Origin: Alcaligenes aquatilis
GTDB lineage: Bacteria; Pseudomonadota; Gammaproteobacteria; Burkholderiales; Burkholderiaceae_B
Length of the DNA stretch: 64,000 bases
Direction of reading: 5' to 3'
Assembly: GCF_003076515.1 (NCBI RefSeq)
Contig: NZ_CP022390.1
Span: 1,364,001 to 1,428,000 of the forward strand
Every line of letters starts with the position of its first letter. The stretch's first letter is position 1. The notes beneath the pieces are model-generated. The model made no database searches. It saw only the letters and a list, made by a program, of their open reading frames with translations, and was not told where the DNA came from. This document shows positions 44,645 through 51,342 of the stretch, piece after piece. The translations under genes and the position numbers were made by a program.

Positions 44645-44729
44645 GCCCAGGTGGCGGAATTGGTAGACGCGCATGGTTCAGGTCCATGTGCCTTCGGGTG
44701 TGGAGGTTCGAGTCCTCTCCTGGGCACCA
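44645..44729 (+). tRNA. tRNA-Leu (anticodon CAG), copy A
   Basis: An 85-base tRNA with encoded CCA. The acceptor is GCCCAGG/CCTGGGC, the anticodon loop TTCAGGT gives CAG, the long variable arm is TGCCTTCGGGTG, and the T-loop is TTCGAGT. It is identical to two more copies at 46125-46209 and 48455-48539. Confidence 0.96.
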
Positions 44730-44737
44730 AAATTCCT

Positions 44738-44771
44738 AAAAAGCCGATCATCGCAAGATGGTCGGCTTTTT
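44738..44771 (+). terminator. Terminator after tRNA-Leu copy A
   Basis: The hairpin AAGCCGATCAT-CGCA-AGATGGTCGGCTT, with one mispair, is followed by TTTTT. Confidence 0.85.
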
Positions 44772-44779
44772 CCATTCCC

Positions 44780-44886
44780 GCCCAGAAAGTCAGGTGCTTG
44801 AGCACCTGACGTGGGGACGAGAAAGGTCGGGCATGCAAGCCCGACCGGGGTCGCGCCTGTGTGACCGAGTCCTCTTCTGGGCACCA
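44780..44886 (+). repeat. tRNA-like relic following tRNA-Leu, copy A
   Basis: A 107-base element. Its ends pair as a tRNA acceptor (GCCCAGA with TCTGGGC, then ACCA), and the last 20 or so bases match the T-arm and 3' end of the adjacent tRNA-Leu. Inside are GTCAGGTGC-TTGA-GCACCTGAC and GGTCGGGC-ATGCAA-GCCCGACC hairpins instead of D and anticodon arms. It looks like a remodelled tandem tRNA copy. The two sister copies have lost acceptor pairing. Confidence 0.6.
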
Positions 44887-44894
44887 AAATTCCG

Positions 44895-44926
44895 AAAGGC
44901 CGATCATTTCTCAATGATCGGCCTTT
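44895..44926 (+). terminator. Second terminator of module A
   Basis: A perfect 13-bp stem (AAAGGCCGATCAT and complement) with a 6-base loop is followed by T. No gene is evident in the next 250 bases (44930-45185). Confidence 0.8.
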
Positions 44927-45188
44927 TGTAGTTTGCTGCTTCACCAATTCAATATCCTTCAGCATCAGTGCGACAAAGCCTGACTGCGTCAGAAAACGAG
45001 CAGCAATGCGACTCCTTTCTTGTTTGAACACAGCCATTTCCACATAAAGAATCATCACTACATAATCAGCTGCTTTCTTTACAAGCTTGTGAATGCATAG
45101 GCAAACAAGCACTGGCGGGACCAAGCTGAAACCCTCAGGGCGCCACCCCATCACACCCGTGCCTGCCCCTGCTTCGTACAGCCATAAA

Positions 45189-45218
45189 AAAACCGACTGT
45201 GTTTCTACAATCGGTTTT
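45189..45218 (-). terminator. Terminator after the HMA protein gene
   Basis: The hairpin AAAACCGATTGT/ACAGTCGGTTTT (minus strand, one G-T pair) is followed by further T. It starts 21 bases past the stop. Confidence 0.8.
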
Positions 45219-45239
45219 CAGCTCCAGGATGTAGTAAGT

Positions 45240-45494
45240 TTAACCGCCACAACCACCGCAACAAGCACCATCTTCACCATGCACAGGTTTGGCGATTTGA
45301 TAGCCTGCCTGCTCAACGGCAGCATGGAGGTCTTCCAGCGAGACCTGGGTTTCATCAAAACGGACCGATGCCTTTGCATTTTCGAATGAGGCATCTGCCG
45401 CTTGCACGCCATCGATAGCCGCCAAGGCAATGGCTACTTTATCGGCACATTCAGGATGTCGCAGACCCGCCAGTTTCAGCATTCCAACTTGCAT
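45240..45494 (-). CDS. Heavy-metal-associated (HMA) domain protein with altered metal site
   Basis: An 84-residue protein with the beta-alpha-beta-beta-alpha-beta layout of CopZ/Atx1 chaperones: MLKLAGLRHPECADKVAIAL, then VRFDETQVSLEDLHAAVEQA and GYQIAKP. The usual GMxCxxC is replaced by LRHPEC, leaving only the second Cys, but the C-terminus carries GACCGGCGG, which could supply thiols instead. It may be a metal chaperone with a moved site or a degenerate one. Starts at 45494 or four codons later are both possible. Confidence 0.7.
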   Translation of the reverse strand: MQVGMLKLAGLRHPECADKVAIALAAIDGVQAADASFENAKASVRFDETQVSLEDLHAAVEQAGYQIAKPVHGEDGACCGGCGG

Positions 45495-45558
45495 TTTCTA
45501 TCCCTTTAACATGAGGTGAGGCAGTTGATGAAATCGCCACCGCCCATAAAGATATATA

Positions 45559-45858
45559 TTAAATACATCTTATAAATACGGCAAGAGACAAGGAGCCACC
45601 ATAGATAAAAAAGCCCAGCTTGCGGCTGACTGACAGCAAAGCCACGATACTGAGTAACGCCGCCATAAGCAGGGGATAGCTGGGCGCCACAGGCGAACTT
45701 GCCCAGGAGAGCAATCCCGTGACGATCACCGGGGCAAAAACGCAGAATACAGTCACCCCAATGTTGTGACTCAAGGACATACAGGTGTTTTGCCCTACTA
45801 CAGGCAGGAGCTCATGCAACTGCTGGGTCATGGAGCTGCGAGAAAGCCAAGAGCACAA
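45559..45858 (-). pseudogene. C-terminal fragment of an MFS transporter
   Basis: An open stretch of about 99 codons whose middle (LSHNIGVTVFCVFAPVIVTG LLSW and SPVAPSYPLLMAALLSIVAL regions) resembles the last helices of citrate/proline-type MFS permeases, normally about 430 residues. There is no N-terminal portion upstream, where the tRNA module lies instead. Probably a remnant left by rearrangement; a genuine small membrane protein cannot be excluded. Confidence 0.45.
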
Positions 45859-45921
45859 GACGAGTCAGACCCAGGCTGCAATCAATAGAAAAGGCCAATC
45901 ATCACTTTGAACACACACAAC

Positions 45922-45957
45922 AAAAAACCGACCATCTTGTGATGATCGACTTTTTTT
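45922..45957 (-). terminator. Second terminator of module B
   Basis: On the minus strand, AAAAAAAGTCGATCATCACA then AGATGGTCGGTTTTTTG forms an imperfect version of the module hairpin with a T-run. Confidence 0.65.
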
Positions 45958-45964
45958 GAGGAAT

Positions 45965-46074
45965 TGGTGATATCCAGGAGAGGACTCGGTCACACAGGCG
46001 CGACCCCGGTCGGGCTTGCATGCCCGACCTTTCTCGTCCCTACCCCAGGTGCTCAAGCACCTGACTTTCTGGGC
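45965..46074 (-). repeat. tRNA-like relic following tRNA-Leu, copy B
   Basis: A 110-base sister of the copy A element. Both internal hairpins are kept (CAGGTGC-TTGA-GCACCTG; GGTCGGGC...GCCCGACC), but the 3' acceptor strand is TCCTGGATATCACCA and no longer pairs with GCCCAGA. Confidence 0.6.
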
Positions 46075-46081
46075 TGGAATG

Positions 46082-46116
46082 AAAAAAGCCGACCATCTTG
46101 CGATGATCGGCTTTTT
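46082..46116 (-). terminator. Terminator after tRNA-Leu copy B
   Basis: The same GCCGATCATCGCAAGATGGTCGGC hairpin as in the other two modules, in reverse orientation with a T-run. Confidence 0.85.
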
Positions 46117-46124
46117 AGGAATTT

Positions 46125-46209
46125 TGGTGCCCAGGAGAGGACTCGAACCTCCACACCCGAAGGCACATGGACCTGAACCATGCGCGTCTACCAATTCCGC
46201 CACCTGGGC
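46125..46209 (-). tRNA. tRNA-Leu (anticodon CAG), copy B
   Basis: An 85-base tRNA identical in sequence to copies A and C, with encoded CCA, in the opposite orientation. Confidence 0.96.
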
Positions 46210-46258
46210 TCTGACTGCGGAATTTGTTTTTCAACCAACCCCTGCAAGACAGAAGATA

Positions 46259-46286
46259 ACTATAGCACGATTTTTAAATGATGCAA
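46259..46286 (-). promoter_or_regulatory. Promoter of tRNA-Leu copy B
   Basis: On the minus strand, TTGCAT (46281-46286), 16 bases, TATAGT (46259-46264), ending about 50 bases before the tRNA. Confidence 0.6.
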
Positions 46287-46331
46287 ACTATTTCTGTATT
46301 TTTTCATATCCGACGGAAATAAACGCGGCCC

Positions 46332-46360
46332 TTGCACTTCATAAGAATCGCTTTTATGCT
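46332..46360 (+). promoter_or_regulatory. Sigma-70 promoter of a possible small RNA
   Basis: TTGCAC (46332-46337), exactly 17 bases, TATGCT (46355-46360). No gene start follows for over 200 bases, but a strong terminator does. Confidence 0.55.
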
Positions 46361-46366
46361 TATTGC

Positions 46367-46488
46367 TATATCAAGAGTTGGGGCAACCCATGCCAACCTG
46401 TGTACCCGCACAAGGTGGATTCAAGATATGGCCATCTGGCAATCAATGGGATCATCAAGACAAGAACCCGCTGCCAGCGGGTTTTTTT
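46367..46488 (+). ncRNA. Candidate small RNA
   Basis: A stretch of about 120 bases between a good -35/-10 pair and a Rho-independent terminator (AACCCGCT-GCC-AGCGGGTT plus seven T, 46465-46488). An open frame starting at 46390 runs straight through the terminator hairpin and is not credible as a protein. No known RNA family is recognised. Alternatively the terminator and promoter belong to a leader for the gene at 46574. Confidence 0.4.
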
Positions 46489-46573
46489 ATGCTTGGCCCC
46501 TACCGGGCAAAGGGTCTTTTAATCCAACTTGCTCACCCGGAAGCGCCTTCCAAGAGCTAAACAGGAGTATTTC

Positions 46574-46921
46574 ATGTTGTCTGCACCGTTTTACTATCAC
46601 CTGACTTTAGAGCAGCACAGCTACCGCATTGTCCTGCGCCCCGGATGTTCCCGGCTGGCCGTGGTATGTGAACTGCATGCTGATACGGTCGGGGATTACG
46701 AGCCGCGCTGGCTGGGTTCCAGTTGTCGCGGTGGCTATTGGGCTCGCTTCCAGCATGATATCGACAGCACCTTGCTGCTGAACATGGATGCCATTGCCCG
46801 TTTGATTGACGAGCACCGTCTGGCTCATCCCAATGCCGTGCTGGATACGGATTTACAGCCCGTCCTGAACGTAGGCGGACGCTTGCGCGCCCAGCCCTAC
46901 CCTCAGCAAAAAGCCGCTTAG
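46574..46921 (+). CDS. Conserved-looking hypothetical protein
   Basis: A 115-residue cytosolic protein, start chosen at 46574 for AGGAGT upstream. No signal peptide, helices or catalytic motif. It has PFYYHLTLEQHSYRIVLRPG and a C-terminal PVLNVGGRLRAQPYPQQ. Its last four bases overlap the 3' end of the convergent siderophore-interacting gene. Function unknown. Confidence 0.65.
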   Translation: MLSAPFYYHLTLEQHSYRIVLRPGCSRLAVVCELHADTVGDYEPRWLGSSCRGGYWARFQHDIDSTLLLNMDAIARLIDEHRLAHPNAVLDTDLQPVLNVGGRLRAQPYPQQKAA

Positions 46922-47718
46922 TCCAGACGTGGGGCATCCTCGCCCTGGTCACCTTGACGCCAGTAGCTACTGGCCCGAATCGCACCTTTGTCCAGACCGC
47001 GTTCTTGGACCCAGTATTCGCGCAGGCTTTGAGCGATGGCATATTCTGCGGCGACCCATACATGGCCGATGCCGCTCAGCTCGGGCGCAGCACGCAGGGC
47101 ATCCAAAATGCCATTCAGACCGGCCAGCGAAGGAATCCAGTTCACCGTGACATGGTCCGGCGCTTCCATCGCACCCACGGTCAGCAGATTACGTGCCAGC
47201 ACGTAAACCTGCACCTTCACGTTGGCCGGTAGTTCATTCACTCGTCGCGCCATGGCAGGCACAGCGGTTTCGTCGCCAATCAGGATTTGCCAATCCAGAT
47301 CCTTGCTGACCAGAAAGGAGCCGCGTGGACCGGCCACGCCCAGCTTGTCACCCTCTTTGGCTTGCATGGCCCATTGGCATGCAGGACCTTCACCATGGAC
47401 CACAAAATCAATATCCATCTCAAGTTCCTGTTCACGGAACAGGCGAGGCGTGTAATCACGGATGGGGGGCTTTTCCTGTCCGGCAGCAAAGACCATGCCA
47501 CGATCGCCCATTTGGGGCAGACGCAACTCTTTGGTGGCCGGGTCGGGGAAAATCAGCTTGACGTGATCATCAAAGCCGGGGGTATAAAAACCGTCCAGAT
47601 CCGAGCCTTCCAGGGTGATGCGCACCATATCAGGACCCAATTCGCGCCGCTTTTTCACGGTCAGCAAACGCAACTTCAGAGTATGAGCCACTTTCTGCGT
47701 TAATTGTTCGGACTGCAT
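46918..47718 (-). CDS. Siderophore-interacting ferric reductase (YqjH/ViuB family)
   Basis: A 266-residue cytoplasmic flavoprotein that reduces ferric siderophores. FAD region: RDYTPRLFREQELEMDIDFV (RxYTxR motif); VAGPRGSFLV and DWQILIGDETAVPAM form the nucleotide-binding half; the C-terminal HVWVAAEYAIAQSLREYWVQ is family-typical. It overlaps the upstream PadR regulator by 19 bases, mirroring the yqjH-yqjI pairing of enterobacteria but in one operon. A Fur-like box upstream supports iron control. Confidence 0.9.
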   Translation of the reverse strand: MQSEQLTQKVAHTLKLRLLTVKKRRELGPDMVRITLEGSDLDGFYTPGFDDHVKLIFPDPATKELRLPQMGDRGMVFAAGQEKPPIRDYTPRLFREQELEMDIDFVVHGEGPACQWAMQAKEGDKLGVAGPRGSFLVSKDLDWQILIGDETAVPAMARRVNELPANVKVQVYVLARNLLTVGAMEAPDHVTVNWIPSLAGLNGILDALRAAPELSGIGHVWVAAEYAIAQSLREYWVQERGLDKGAIRASSYWRQGDQGEDAPRLD

Positions 47719-48299
47719 TTTTCAGACTCCTTGGGCAAGTTCCGTATTTCGGCGATGGCTTTTTCCAGAATGGCCACCACCTCCGCCTGTCGCGCCAGAC
47801 TGGCGGTCGATTGTTCAAACATGGCCTGCTTCAGGCTGTGGCGTACCTGGACAAATTCCGGCAACCAGCCCGTTTGCTCCTGCGCGGCCTTCAAATCCTC
47901 GTCGCTATTGTGTTCGGCCAGCATCTGCCGTATCCACACCAGCTTGCGCCCGCGATAGGTCAGGGACTGCATCAGGTAATCGCACTTTTCCTTTTGCTCT
48001 TGCAAATACGCTTGACCTTCCTTGGTCAGGCTGTACATCTTGCGACGACCTTCTTCTTCGATCAGCACCCAGCCTTGCGTGGCGCAATACGCCAGGGCGG
48101 GATACACCGCGCCCGCGCTGGGCACATAGCTGTTCTGGCTAAGCTGCGCAAAGCGGCGAATCAACTGATAACCGTGAGTACTGCCCTCTTTGAGCAGAAC
48201 CATCAGCATGAGCTGCATGGCCCGAGCGGAGTACTTTCGGCCCTGGCCCATATCCAGCAGCATGCGCTCGACATCCACTGTATTGAATTTCATGTCCAT
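47700..48299 (-). CDS. PadR-family regulator (YqjI-like)
   Basis: A 199-residue regulator with a PadR winged helix at about 25-105 (HGYQLIRRFAQLSQNSYVPS, GAVYPALAYCATQGWV, KMYSLTKEGQAYL) and a C-terminal helical dimerisation region. Linked to a siderophore-interacting reductase as in E. coli, where YqjI is a metal-responsive repressor of yqjH. The His/Cys-rich N-terminal extension of E. coli YqjI is absent here, so metal sensing may differ. Confidence 0.85.
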   Translation of the reverse strand: MDMKFNTVDVERMLLDMGQGRKYSARAMQLMLMVLLKEGSTHGYQLIRRFAQLSQNSYVPSAGAVYPALAYCATQGWVLIEEEGRRKMYSLTKEGQAYLQEQKEKCDYLMQSLTYRGRKLVWIRQMLAEHNSDEDLKAAQEQTGWLPEFVQVRHSLKQAMFEQSTASLARQAEVVAILEKAIAEIRNLPKESEKCSPNN

Positions 48300-48326
48300 A
48301 CTCTTATGCTATATCACATGACACAC

Positions 48327-48345
48327 TATAATGATAATGAGAATG
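48327..48345 (-). promoter_or_regulatory. Fur-like box upstream of the PadR/siderophore-reductase operon
   Basis: TATAATGATAATGAGAATG matches the 19-base Fur consensus in 14 positions and lies 28 bases before the PadR start. Confidence 0.7.
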
Positions 48346-48390
48346 CCAATCAACTAAAAATTGAAATTGAATTTATCGAGTGAAAAACGC

Positions 48391-48420
48391 TTGCTTTACT
48401 TTGGGATCTCATCCTATAAT
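48391..48420 (+). promoter_or_regulatory. Promoter of tRNA-Leu copy C
   Basis: TTGCTT (48391-48396), 18 bases, TATAAT (48415-48420), about 35 bases before the tRNA. Confidence 0.7.
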
Positions 48421-48454
48421 TTAATGCTTGAGACGGGCAGCAGCCTTAATCAAA

Positions 48455-48539
48455 GCCCAGGTGGCGGAATTGGTAGACGCGCATGGTTCAGGTCCATGTG
48501 CCTTCGGGTGTGGAGGTTCGAGTCCTCTCCTGGGCACCA
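48455..48539 (+). tRNA. tRNA-Leu (anticodon CAG), copy C
   Basis: An 85-base tRNA identical to copies A and B, with encoded CCA and its own consensus promoter. Confidence 0.96.
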
Positions 48540-48547
48540 AAATTCCG

Positions 48548-48581
48548 AAAAGCCGATCATCGCAAGATGGTCGGCTTTTTT
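48548..48581 (+). terminator. Terminator after tRNA-Leu copy C
   Basis: AAAAGCCGATCAT-CGCA-AGATGGTCGGCTTTTTT, the same hairpin as in modules A and B. Confidence 0.85.
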
Positions 48582-48588
48582 CATTCCA

Positions 48589-48695
48589 GCCCAGAAAGAC
48601 AGGTGCTTGAGCACCTGACGTGGGGACGAGAAAGGTCGGGCATGCAAGCCCGACCGGGGTCGCGCCTGTGTGACCGAGTCCTCTGCTGAGCACCA
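48589..48695 (+). repeat. tRNA-like relic following tRNA-Leu, copy C
   Basis: A 107-base sister of the copy A element. The 5' strand GCCCAGA is kept but the 3' end is TGCTGAGCACCA, so acceptor pairing is broken. One stem base (GACAGGTGC instead of GTCAGGTGC) changed without compensation. Confidence 0.6.
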
Positions 48696-48705
48696 CAAAT
48701 TCCTC

Positions 48706-48744
48706 AAAAAAAAACCGATCATCGCAAGATGGTCGGCTTTTTGT
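48706..48744 (+). terminator. Second terminator of module C
   Basis: An A-run, then CCGATCAT-CGCA-AGATGGTCGG, then CTTTTTG: an imperfect copy of the module hairpin. Confidence 0.65.
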
Positions 48745-48942
48745 TTTGTACATTCAGCACACAAAAGGTTTGAAAATCGTGTTTGAGGGCGAGAATAGTT
48801 GCCATGCAAATTCTGCGGGGATCATCTCGATGCGCCCAAGCTCTCTGCTGGCACTACAACCGCCGACCAGTAGAACTTCTTTCAGGATGCAACTCAAAGC
48901 GCCCAGAACAAACTCCAGCTGCACTGAAGAATAACCAAGCAC

Positions 48943-48982
48943 AAAAAAGCCGAAACAGTGCCCATGTTGCTTCGGCTTTTTT
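48943..48982 (-). terminator. Terminator after the flavoprotein gene
   Basis: The stem AAAAAAGCCGAA/TTCGGCTTTTTT with a 16-base loop lies 51 bases past the flavoprotein stop. The A- and T-runs would let it work in both directions. Confidence 0.75.
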
Positions 48983-49032
48983 ACTCTGGCGGTGTTATCG
49001 CAAGTTATTCAGCTATCCCACCCTCTTCACCA

Positions 49033-50106
49033 TCATTCCAATGGGCGATGACGACGTTGCCAGAAAGGCTGTGCCGCGTAGCGTTGCTCCATCCCATACA
49101 AAGCGTGCTGCGAATTCAAATGGCGCACCAAGCCCAGCAGATAGTCTTTCTCGTAAGCTCGAGCCGGTTCCGAATTGCCTTGTGTCAGGGCCACAGCAGC
49201 TTGCGCCGCTTGTGATCCGCTCCACAAGGCCGTTGCCAAACCGTTGGCGGCCAAGGGGTCCATGGCCGCGCCTGCATCGCCTGCTCGCAAAATACGACCT
49301 TCCACGAAGTAAGACACTGTGCAGCTGGCAGCGGCGCTGACTTTAGGCGTGTAGTCGGCCATCTTGCTATCCAGACCCAGGCTTTCCATACGCACCCGTG
49401 CCGCATCAGCACAGCCCAGCAAACCGGCCCATACCGCACCATCACGGCTCAAGCCATCAGGCAAAAGATCCGAGTCCGAGAACAAGGCCACCATCAAGCG
49501 ATGACCTGGCATGGGGGACAAATACCACCAGCCCAGCTCTACCGCCTCCACCAGAGAAGCGGCTAATGGCTCGGCTCCTTCGGGCAAATCAAAGACATGC
49601 CAGGCAGCGACCAGTCTGTCCAGACGATGGCGCTCGGCTGCCGCACCGGCGGACACAGCCGCACGGCCGGTGCAATCGATCAAGGCCTTGGCCTCCAGGC
49701 TGCTACCGTCTGCCAGCCTGGCAATGACTCCTTCCGCTTGATGCTCCAGACTCAAGACGCGAGTCTGGCGAATACTGACCTTCATTTTTTTTTGCACGCG
49801 CTCAAACAGCACCTGCTCCAGACGGGCCTTATCCAGCAAATAGCCCTGCCCGTCCTCATCCTGCACGGTACGCAATCCTGCGCCACCCCATACTGAAAAA
49901 CGCCCTTGAGAGCGCAAGGCAACCGTCTCGTCCAGGCAGCTTGCCCAGCCCAGACTGGTCAAGACCACAGCCCCGCGTTCGGACAAGGTCTCGCCAAACG
50001 AGGGCTGGGGCTCCTGAGGAGACACCAGCGTCACTTCCTGGCCTTGCATACTCAGGCGACGCGCCGCCGCTAAACCCGCCACACCGGCGCCAACAACAAT
50101 AATCAT
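49033..50106 (-). CDS. FAD-dependent oxidoreductase (tryptophan halogenase-like/LodB-GoxB-like)
   Basis: A 357-residue flavoprotein. The N-terminal dinucleotide fold is VVGAGVAGLAAARRL, followed by the GETLSERG segment and ALIDCTGRAA. Late FAD contacts are AGDAGAAMDPLAANGLATAL. The fold and the GWWYLSPMPG sheet region resemble the flavin-dependent halogenase superfamily and the LodB/GoxB maturases that modify quinone-cofactor oxidases. The halogenase WxWxIP motif is not evident and no LodA/GoxA partner is adjacent, so substrate is unknown. Confidence 0.7.
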   Translation of the reverse strand: MIIVVGAGVAGLAAARRLSMQGQEVTLVSPQEPQPSFGETLSERGAVVLTSLGWASCLDETVALRSQGRFSVWGGAGLRTVQDEDGQGYLLDKARLEQVLFERVQKKMKVSIRQTRVLSLEHQAEGVIARLADGSSLEAKALIDCTGRAAVSAGAAAERHRLDRLVAAWHVFDLPEGAEPLAASLVEAVELGWWYLSPMPGHRLMVALFSDSDLLPDGLSRDGAVWAGLLGCADAARVRMESLGLDSKMADYTPKVSAAASCTVSYFVEGRILRAGDAGAAMDPLAANGLATALWSGSQAAQAAVALTQGNSEPARAYEKDYLLGLVRHLNSQHALYGMEQRYAAQPFWQRRHRPLE

Positions 50107-50437
50107 GCCTTCATCCTCAGGTTCCCGTCTGCTTTATCAGCGGGACAATGTCCATAGAACCGCGTTGTACTTACCCATACAGCCCGGGCGGAACTCCCGC
50201 CTGCCCGACTGGCCCCGGACGTTTTACCACGACAGCCCGGTGAGGAAAACGATTTAAACCCAATAGGCACACTCAAGCCTATTGCAGCCACCTTAAACAG
50301 AAAAATCCACGAAACCCCGCGTCGATCCCCCCTCCCGAAAAAGGTCACGAATTAGCACGCATCAACACACATAGAATCCAACAAAGGGAAAACCGGCGGT
50401 CATTTTTTTATAGTTATAAAAATCATGAGGCTTTTCT
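50107..50437. other. Intergenic region, nothing recognised
   Basis: A 331-base gap between the peptidase and flavoprotein genes, both on the minus strand. Frames crossing it are basic, compositionally odd and run into the neighbouring start codon, so I take them as chance. No clear hairpin or operator. Confidence 0.5.
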
Positions 50438-51118
50438 TTACAAAATGCGAGGCAACGAAAACAACATGACCCAGCCTCCCAACACCAGATAGGGGCCAAA
50501 GTGAATCGCCTGCCCTGCTTGCAAACGCCCACCAAGGCGCAGGACCAGAGCCGCCAACAGGCCCAGTATCGATGCCGATAACAACACCCCCGGCAACGCA
50601 GTTGCTCCCAACCAGGCCCCCAAGGCAGCCAGTAACTTGAAGTCGCCATACCCCATGCCCGCGCGTCCGGTCAGCAACAAGAACACATGGTTCAACAGCC
50701 ACAGCAATCCGTAACCCAGCGCCGCCCCCATCACTGCCAAGGGCAGGCTGCTAAAAGTGTGATCCAGGTTGACCAGCAAACCCAGCCACAGCAAGGGTAA
50801 AGTCAGGCGATCGGGCAGATAGCCGGTTTCCGCGTCAATCCAGGCCAACAAGGCCGTCCCGGCGATAAACACGCAAGCCGCCACCGCCGCTGGCGTCAGT
50901 TGCCAGCGCCAACCGGCCCATAGCATCAAGACCAAGGCCAGACTCTGGCATACCCACCCCCATTGGCGATGGGTACGCGGCGAACGCCCAGTCAGTTCAG
51001 GCTCCAGCTCGATGGGCAGGCTCCAGGACAAGCGTCGGGCAGGCCAGACGAAACAGATTGCCAAGACCAGAGCAAGCCCCATTCCCGCCCAGGCATTGCC
51101 CCACGACGTCCACATCAT
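50438..51118 (-). CDS. Prepilin peptidase-like A24 protease (short form)
   Basis: A 226-residue polytopic membrane protein. The catalytic Asp pair is visible in AWIDAETGYLPDRLTLPLL and in GMGYGDFKLLAALGAW (GxGD). The N-terminal zinc-binding Cys pairs and N-methyltransferase domain of full PilD (about 290 residues) are missing, so it may only cleave prepilins, as in the Tad/CpaA type. No pilin genes are nearby. AAGGAT precedes the tandem ATGs at 51118/51115. Confidence 0.85.
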   Translation of the reverse strand: MMWTSWGNAWAGMGLALVLAICFVWPARRLSWSLPIELEPELTGRSPRTHRQWGWVCQSLALVLMLWAGWRWQLTPAAVAACVFIAGTALLAWIDAETGYLPDRLTLPLLWLGLLVNLDHTFSSLPLAVMGAALGYGLLWLLNHVFLLLTGRAGMGYGDFKLLAALGAWLGATALPGVLLSASILGLLAALVLRLGGRLQAGQAIHFGPYLVLGGWVMLFSLPRIL

Positions 51119-51342
51119 AATGATCCTTCACTGGGTGAATAAACACGCGCTGGCACAGGCCGCGCAGCCCAAATCCTAGCAGAGCCTTGCGTGCTTTTGA
51201 TGACGTAAGCATTTTTTGCTCCGGGGGGAAAAAGCCGGACGGTGGCATTTTTTTGTTACCCGAATGACAGACAGAGCCCCACAAGGCTAGGCATAATGCG
51301 CTTCACACCTTTGTTTCGCTTACGGATGAATAAGGAAGCGCT

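Noticed and set aside
44678..45154. Long minus-strand open frame over tRNA-Leu copy A
   Set aside because: It crosses the tRNA, both terminators and the relic; no start signal or family.
46390..46560. Open frame beginning MPTCVPAQGG between tRNA-Leu B and the 46574 gene
   Set aside because: It runs through a terminator hairpin, has no ribosome site and reads as translated terminator sequence.
48746..48934. Small open frames on both strands downstream of tRNA-Leu module C
   Set aside because: Starts lie in terminator sequence or lack ribosome sites; no recognisable protein features.
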